64,000 nt of DNA from NCBI GenBank assembly GCA_030765065.1, contig CM060977.1, positions 100,085,795 to 100,149,794 of the forward strand. Direction: 5' to 3'. The DNA comes from Deroplatys truncata (lineage: Eukaryota > Arthropoda > Insecta > Mantodea > Mantidae). Below, piece after piece: positions 58,440-64,000 of this stretch (its first letter is position 1; each line of letters opens with the position of its first letter). The translations under genes and the position numbers were made by a program. The notes below the pieces were generated by a model. It had not been told where the DNA came from and searched no databases. It worked only from the letters and a program-made list of their open reading frames with translations.

Positions 58440-58615
58440 AATAATTAGATCACGCACATATTCACACCCTCATTCGTACTTCTAGACTCTGGGGAGGACA
58501 GGGAATAATCTTAGCTAGAGAAACATTCCCATCCCCCAGCCGGGAATCGAATCCGGGTTCCCTCGCACAGCAGACAGGTGCTTCACCGACGGTGCTACGC
58601 CGCAGCCACGCTTAT
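58440..58615 (-). repeat. tRNA-headed SINE
   Basis: Minus-strand head: GGCTGCGGCGTAGCACCGTC (box A region) and CCGGATTCGATTCCCGGC (box B region, 58542-58559), followed by a body ending near 58445. Confidence 0.65.
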
Positions 58616-59730
58616 TTCTGTTATACGGTTGGGAAAATCTTATTTTCCTAAGGGTATTAAAACCCTGAAAAGCCCTTTGTTTAAATATGTATACTTACAA
58701 GGTGACTGTTGAAGTCGAAGAATTTTAGAAGGATGCACAATCTCAAAAAGAAGGCCTAGGACTTCATAATATCAATATAGTGGGTTTTCTAGAAAATACA
58801 GAAACACGGTAGCTCTAAAGGACTCTCGTTTGGCGTCGTAGTAATAAAATTATTGAATTACTTCCCTTTCCGCGGAAAAAGTCTTAGCAGAATGGTCCTG
58901 AATAGGCTGTTCACTGAAACGAAAATGGCACAGTGGTATTAGAGCAAAGCATACAGTATTGGTAATGAAATGGGGCATATTTAATCCTGGGATTGCATTT
59001 AACACTGAAATAGGTTTTTTGAAATTTTCATTTTGTCAGGATACGGGAGGTAGAGTTCAGAATCTCCCACTCCTGAGATTATTCCTATTTCTGCTTTCAT
59101 TCTTGGTGAGCTTTCGAGGGTCTGCTTGCTGCAGTCCTCTATAATTTTGATGTAGGGTCTCACACGTATTATTCCGTACGAAATTATACGGCTTGCAACT
59201 TGTGGGGACGGCTATAGCAGAAATTTAGGGCCGTAATTGTGACAAAGAGGATTAACTTACCCACGTTCCCTCCACTTTTGCAGGGTAATAGAAGCTATGT
59301 AAGGTCCTTTTTATTTTTTGTTTTAATTTATGTCCTTTCTGGCGTGTTTTGCGAGAGTTTGTTGGAAGCTTTCAGAGCAAGGAAAACCGGTATTTTATAT
59401 GTAGTAGCAACGCGCGCGGACCATCATAACGAGGATATACTTGCACGATACTACGTGTGCTTTTGCACAAAATATCTGCCTATATCTTAAGCCTTTAGGT
59501 GTCTACTGTTGCGGTAGATTGGCAGCGACAGCTTCTTTGGTGAACTCGATAACTGCAGGTTTCAAACCTCCTTGTATTCAAAAGTTATACATATTTTCAA
59601 TATCATCTTGCTCTTCTAGGTTTTTAATCTCGTAAACGTCATTCTGTTTACGTGATCTTTCCAATTATATTTATATTACTTTATTATTTGTAGAATATTT
59701 GCTACTTTAAGTCGTTTATAATATATTAAC
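58616..59730. other. No gene recognised
   Basis: Short plus frames at 58959-59144 and 59239-59490 show hydrophobic runs but no recognisable domain. Confidence 0.4.
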
Positions 59731-59731
59731 A

Positions 59732-60235
59732 TGAGGCAGTATTTTAACACCTAAATGATATCAGTCTAATTATATAATATTAAATATGTAATAACAACCC
59801 GCCTTAAAGCAATATATGTATAATAAATATATAAAATGTATGTAACAGTCATTGTATTATGTTTATATTACTATGTACATGTATAATAATGTTAGGCGAA
59901 TGTATTACGTAATTCAACTATGTAGGAGCTGTGAGAACAGAAGCAAGCTGCTTTCAGTACCAAACAGACTTACAAAGTAAAAAGCCGAAAGTTGCTAATA
60001 ATGAAGTAACCTTGAGACAACAATAAATTAGAAAATTTAATAAAGGCTACTAATAATTCGTGGAGCAATAATGCAATATTTAAAACAGCTTAAAAATAGC
60101 CAATCAAAAACTAGAAAAACCTTAAGTATTCTATTGGAGTAGGCTTAGCCAATCCCAGACTTGAAATAGAGAAAAATTACAAATTCAGACGGGAGACGCT
60201 ACAAGACAGCGTTCCCAACCAGTCCAGTTTAGATT
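59732..60235 (+). repeat. LTR-B fragment, plus orientation, 3'-truncated
   Basis: Starts TGAGGCAGTATTTTAA and follows the complement of 50879-50390 (GCCTTAAAGCAATATATGTA, CATTGTATTATG, CCTTGAGACAACAATAA blocks) before diverging near 60235. Confidence 0.65.
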
Positions 60236-60462
60236 GCGTATCCCATCGGTACGGTACATGTTCACGGGCTGCAACTACATCACGTTTGGCTACCATACCT
60301 GGTGCAATGCTCTGCAAACTTCACTTATTTTCATTATTGCGATTTTAATACATTATCCCCGAGCCCAATGCACTATATGCAGTGCTGTAAGAAAATAGGG
60401 TTATGACTATATATATTGAGAAGTTTTCCAGTACTGCGACCATGCTAACCTATTGTACCTAG

Positions 60463-60505
60463 GCGGCGGCGGCGGCGGTGGCAGCAGCAGCAGCAGCAGC
60501 GCAGC
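60463..60505. repeat. (GGC)n(CAG)n trinucleotide tract
   Basis: About 6 GGC followed by GGT and about 6 CAG units; GC-rich island in A+T-rich surroundings. Confidence 0.9.
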
Positions 60506-60605
60506 GGGGCCCTAGACCTTGTAAAACCAGGCATAAACCCAGGGTCAGGGTTGTCCTTACAGCGGGAATCGAACAGACAATCTACCACCTGAGCCATCTC
60601 TCTCG
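60506..60605 (-). repeat. tRNA-like SINE head, shortened
   Basis: Minus-strand GATGGCTCAGGTGGTAGATT (box A) and CTGTTCGATTCCCGC (box B) are only a few bases apart, so the middle of the tRNA-like head is deleted. Confidence 0.5.
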
Positions 60606-61358
60606 GTACTATAGTATATGTATTTAACGTTAATTCCTTTTCATGTGCATCCAGGAGAGAAACGCAAATATTAGTATTAAATTTGTCTGAGATAACCTGA
60701 AAATCTTAGCCGGTACAACTTATTTCTAAATCTCAGAGTATTTTATACAATCCTACCAATACAAATAGGTTGTTCCTGTATTAAATATCGTGCTTAATTG
60801 GCTCAAATAAGCTCAATTGGCTTAATTGGCACGCGTACTAATGAAATCAATAGCCTATTTCTTGTACCAATAACGCAATATTGGTATTCCAAGTTTAACA
60901 AGGCGTATACAGAGAAGATGGAAATGCAAAACCTCTGTACATTATTAGATTTACAATAATTAATATCCGAATTTATAATAATTTACCATGCTGTGCTTAT
61001 AATAAGATATCACAGTCTGTAACACCTGTTCACTTCTCTCCCAATATTGCTCATCGGTTCAACACGCCAGGTGATACATTAAATTCATACACAGAAGGTA
61101 ACCTCTCGTAACATATGAAAACGCTCATTTATATCAGCTATGAATGCCCAATTATTTCACGTTTCTCTCATCTTATAGTGCTAAGATACCATAAAATGTT
61201 GTCCCAACTGCTGGATAATTCTATTGTATTGGACTCGAAAATATTCACCAGTATTATAGATATTAACTTGTTGCATACATTACGATTATTGGTTCACTTT
61301 AGTGTCAGATACGTGATATTACAATCATGTAAACATTACACTTTCATTTACTTATAGC
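60606..61358. other. No gene recognised
   Basis: A+T-rich with a short run of TTGGCT/CAATTGG-type repeats (60797-60830). Confidence 0.4.
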
Positions 61359-61372
61359 ATTGCTGCAATTTA

Positions 61373-61593
61373 TTGACGTCCTCCGTGGTATAGTGGTTAC
61401 CACGCTAGCTTCTAGTTCCCGAGGTTACGGTTTCAAACCCGGCGAAGGGCAAAGAAAAAGTAAAAGAACATCAAGCCTGATAAAGAGGCCTCTGAGCAAA
61501 ATTACCGGTGTTTCACTCCCAATATAGAATGGGACGCTAAGGAACACAGAAGTTAAAGAACGTTCATGATTAATAGAACTCAATGTAATTTTA
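61373..61593 (+). repeat. SINE-1 with internal deletion, 14 bp target duplication
   Basis: ATTGCTGCAATTTA lies on both sides (61359-61372; 61594-61607). The tRNA head is good (CCGTGGTATAGTGGTTACCACGC). About 70 bp of the core between GAAGGGC and GTAAAAGAAC is missing. Confidence 0.9.
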
Positions 61594-61609
61594 ATTGCTG
61601 CAATTTAAT

Positions 61610-62750
61610 TCTTCAGTAGGTTAGCCACAAAAACAGTCCCCTACCCCAAGAAATTCAATCAATAAATAAATGTATTCATACCTCGAGTTAAAACACGGAA
61701 TATCATTGGCTTTGAAGGCATTCTGGAGCCTGAAGTTCATATTTTTAGACAAATCAATCAACCTCAAGCTGAGGTTTCAGACCTTAGAAGCCTGTATCTT
61801 CCCGTGATCCCGTGGCCAACACATCTGACATAGCAGAATTAACGATGAACGATAAAGTTGCGAGGCTGCGTGACAAGAATGGACCAATCAAGATGGACGT
61901 AGGTGACCATGATGTAGGACCCACATAACGGAAGAATAGGCCAGAGAAAACTGCGGCTTAGATGGGCAGACGTGTTAGTGAAAACGGCAAGAAAAGTGGT
62001 CAAGAAAGGCAAAAGGTAGAACTCAGTGTAAAGAAGTAACGTAGTGGATCACAATCTCAAATTAAGTGAAGTGTTAGAGAGTTAAACAGGTCCAAAGTGA
62101 CAACGACAATAAGTATTGCAATTTAGAGTTAATAGGAGATAAGTTCTAAGGAGACCGACAGAATATTACCTCGCTTAGAATGGCTCATCAAGCGAGAAAT
62201 AACGAGCCTCTCTAAAAAGAGGTCTTGCCTTTTTAAGGTCAGTATTGCTAAACTCACTCATTTGTGCATGAAAATATAGTCTTATGCAGAATTTATGTAT
62301 ATGTGTGATAAGAGAAAGTGTAGAATTGGTACGTCTCGATATAGAGCAACAGATTTGCTAAATGCGTTTGATGGTGTATAACTCGTAATGCTAAGAACGC
62401 CAGACTATTTACAGGAATGTTGATATTATATGTTAAGCAAATTGCTCCGTTAAATTCTGCACTTCAATTTATGGAATGCATGCGTCGATTGAGGAAGCGA
62501 AATATAAAGTTAGGTAATACTCCGAGTCGTTAATGGTTAATCTACTGATTCTATCGCAAAGGAATCACACAGGATTCTTCCCCTGGATCTTTCTCTTCTT
62601 GTACATTCGGTCAAACTAAAAGGGGGGGGGGCGCTCTCTTGAATAGTTAATTTTTTTTTCAAGTACCATCGAGTGAGCGCGCGTTCACAACCGTCAGCTT
62701 CTGCCGCTTTGGAGAACGCTATAATACAAGTATAATGCATTGATTTGGGC
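61610..62750. other. Unassigned; possible LINE trace
   Basis: 61915-61995 plus reads RKLRLRWADVLVKTARK, faintly like the RGRP..RW.DD segment near LINE ends. Too short to call. Confidence 0.25.
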
Positions 62751-62757
62751 TACACAG

Positions 62758-62835
62758 TACTTAGAGTGGAGCAGTGGTTAAGCTAATTAACTTCTACACA
62801 AGCAGTTCGAGTTCGATTCTCCGTAGTGGACTGTT
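62758..62835 (+). repeat. tRNA-like SINE head
   Basis: GTGGAGCAGTGGTTAAGCTA (box A) and GAGTTCGATTCTCC (box B, 62809-62822). Arms imperfect; not a functional tRNA. Confidence 0.55.
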
Positions 62836-63156
62836 ATCTTTTATTTTTTACCTTGCCCAGACTTCGTGGGAGTCACTTGTCAAAAAACGAAACTATTTCC
62901 CACGAATATAGAAATACACGAGTAGCAGACACAGAAAAGTTATAACACAGAAGGTCACTGGAGTGGCTATTTCGAGAATGTGTCGTTTTTATTTCCTCTT
63001 ATTTTTATTTCTTCTGAAATATAAAATCAACGATTTGTTTCTCTATTTTAAAAGTGCATTTCTTATTTTAGGTCACAAATATACAATTGTAACAAAGCAT
63101 ATGCCCTTTTCCTTTTGTTTTCATGCTGGCCAAAGATGAAGCCTAGATGATAAAGC

Positions 63157-63431
63157 GTCGTTCTCCGTGGTGCAGTGGCTCTAGTTCCCGAGTTCGTGGA
63201 TTCAAACCCGGTGGAGGGCGATGGATTTTTTTCGGGCGTAAAAATCTTTAGCATGGCTTCCTTCGGAAGGGAAGTAAAGCCGGTGGTACCGTGTCGTAGA
63301 TTTACGGCACGTTAAAGAACCTCAGACCTGATAAAGAGGCCTCTGAGCAAAATTGCTGTTCTTTCACGCCCAAAATAGAATGGGACGCTAAGAACCACAG
63401 CAGTTAAAGAGCGTCCATAAATTAAAAAAAA
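63157..63431 (+). repeat. SINE-1, 7 bp target duplication, shortened head
   Basis: ATAAAGC at 63150-63156 and 63432-63438, with an A-rich tail before the right copy. About 13 bases are missing between box A and CTCTAGTTCCC. Confidence 0.85.
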
Positions 63432-63439
63432 ATAAAGCA

Positions 63440-64000
63440 AGGATAAAAAATGAAGAAAACCTGTCACATTTTTACCCATATATTTAAAATGAAAGGGAAA
63501 AAGTTGAAAACCTCCGTGGATTTCGAGCTTCCAACCTCAAGAAGAGTAAGCTAACTTCCTACCACTAATCTAAGAGTGCTACAATAAGCATTCTAAAAAG
63601 TTTTAGTCATACTCCATTTGAGTACCATAAGTAATAAACTGTGTTTTTGGTTACAAGGATTTGTTGTTGAAACATCCTGAAACATCTGTCTGTTTGAAAT
63701 CTCGTATATTAACTATTTTCTCGGAAGACTTGAAATTATAGTTGTGTTCCCCGTTATAACTACTATAACAATATACTCATTCTTGTGAACAAAGCCTGGC
63801 TGTCCCGAGCGCTCAGGGAGTATACGGATCGAGCTCAGTCTTTCAGACGTCGGCCAGTTTTAAACTGAGTGAACATCGGATTCATGACCTCTGGCCTGTT
63901 CCAACAACAAGGATGCTATCATATTAGCTCCACATTCTTAATTTACTTTGGTTTACTACCCATGTTTGTATTCTTCGTGATGCCCATTGTTTGCTTTCTC
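63440..64000. other. No gene recognised; weak tRNA-like patch
   Basis: 63515-63585 on the minus strand has weak A and B boxes (GGAAGCTCGAAATCC). The remainder is unassigned. Confidence 0.3.

Noticed and set aside
59239..59490. 83-codon plus frame with hydrophobic segment
   Set aside because: No upstream promoter, no homologous motif; expected by chance in A+T-rich DNA.
61915..61995. LINE C-terminal motif
   Set aside because: Only a dozen residues loosely match; not enough to annotate as coding.
62758..62835. Functional tRNA gene
   Set aside because: Stems imperfect; resembles the other SINE heads.

Overview
The window is about two-thirds A+T, repeat-dense, and looks like arthropod (most likely insect) nuclear DNA. 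The reasons are a Jockey-type LINE ORF1, several tRNA-headed SINE families, Tc1/mariner relics and a Ty3/gypsy LTR retrotransposon in one 64 kb stretch, plus a TATA box with a TCAGTC-type initiator. I cannot name the species. I found no host protein-coding gene I would defend, no rRNA, no convincing functional tRNA gene and no CRISPR array. Nearly every long open frame is part of a mobile element or a chance frame in A+T-rich repeat.

Layout. 0-3 kb: hairpin-ended interspersed repeats (called HER here), one split by a 340 bp poly(A) retroposon with a 7 bp target duplication, then a long tRNA-headed SINE. 2.7-4.3 kb: a repeat whose promoter carries tandem heat-shock-element-like motifs, a TATA box and an initiator; a second copy lies at 17.7-18.05 kb. 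4.95-6.53 kb: a 1.57 kb retroposon with an 8 bp target duplication and a poly(A) tail, carrying only a Jockey-type ORF1 and a 3' UTR. 8.3-9.4 kb: a solo LTR (LTR-A) with a 4 bp target duplication, inserted inside a tRNA-like SINE. 10-24 kb: many HER copies, a further LTR-A, an internally deleted Tc1-like element and microsatellites. 26-28.4 kb: a cluster of LTR-B, then a diverged LTR-A, then a deleted mariner.

29.8-39.75 kb is the centrepiece. A Tc1/mariner-superfamily transposase relic is split by a full-length HER (10 bp duplicated flank), which is split by an 8,629 bp gypsy-type LTR retrotransposon on the minus strand (936 bp LTRs, 4 bp duplication CACA). The LTRs are about 99% identical by eye, yet gag and pol carry several frameshifts, a nonsense codon and a missing integrase catalytic Asp.

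40-64 kb: more HER copies, SINEs with clear target duplications, a 168 bp tandem duplication, a TIR-bounded Tc1 relic (47.5-48.8 kb), LTR-B with attached primer-binding leader (49.9-50.9 kb), a LINE ORF2 C-terminal relic (about 52.95-53.9 kb, minus), a mariner relic (56.8-58.3 kb) and SINE heads.

The parts do not form a pathway; they form a stratigraphy. Nesting lets the relative age of several families be read directly. The points most worth following are the ORF1-only retroposon, the hairpin-ended HER family, the heat-shock-element promoter repeat and the triple nest.
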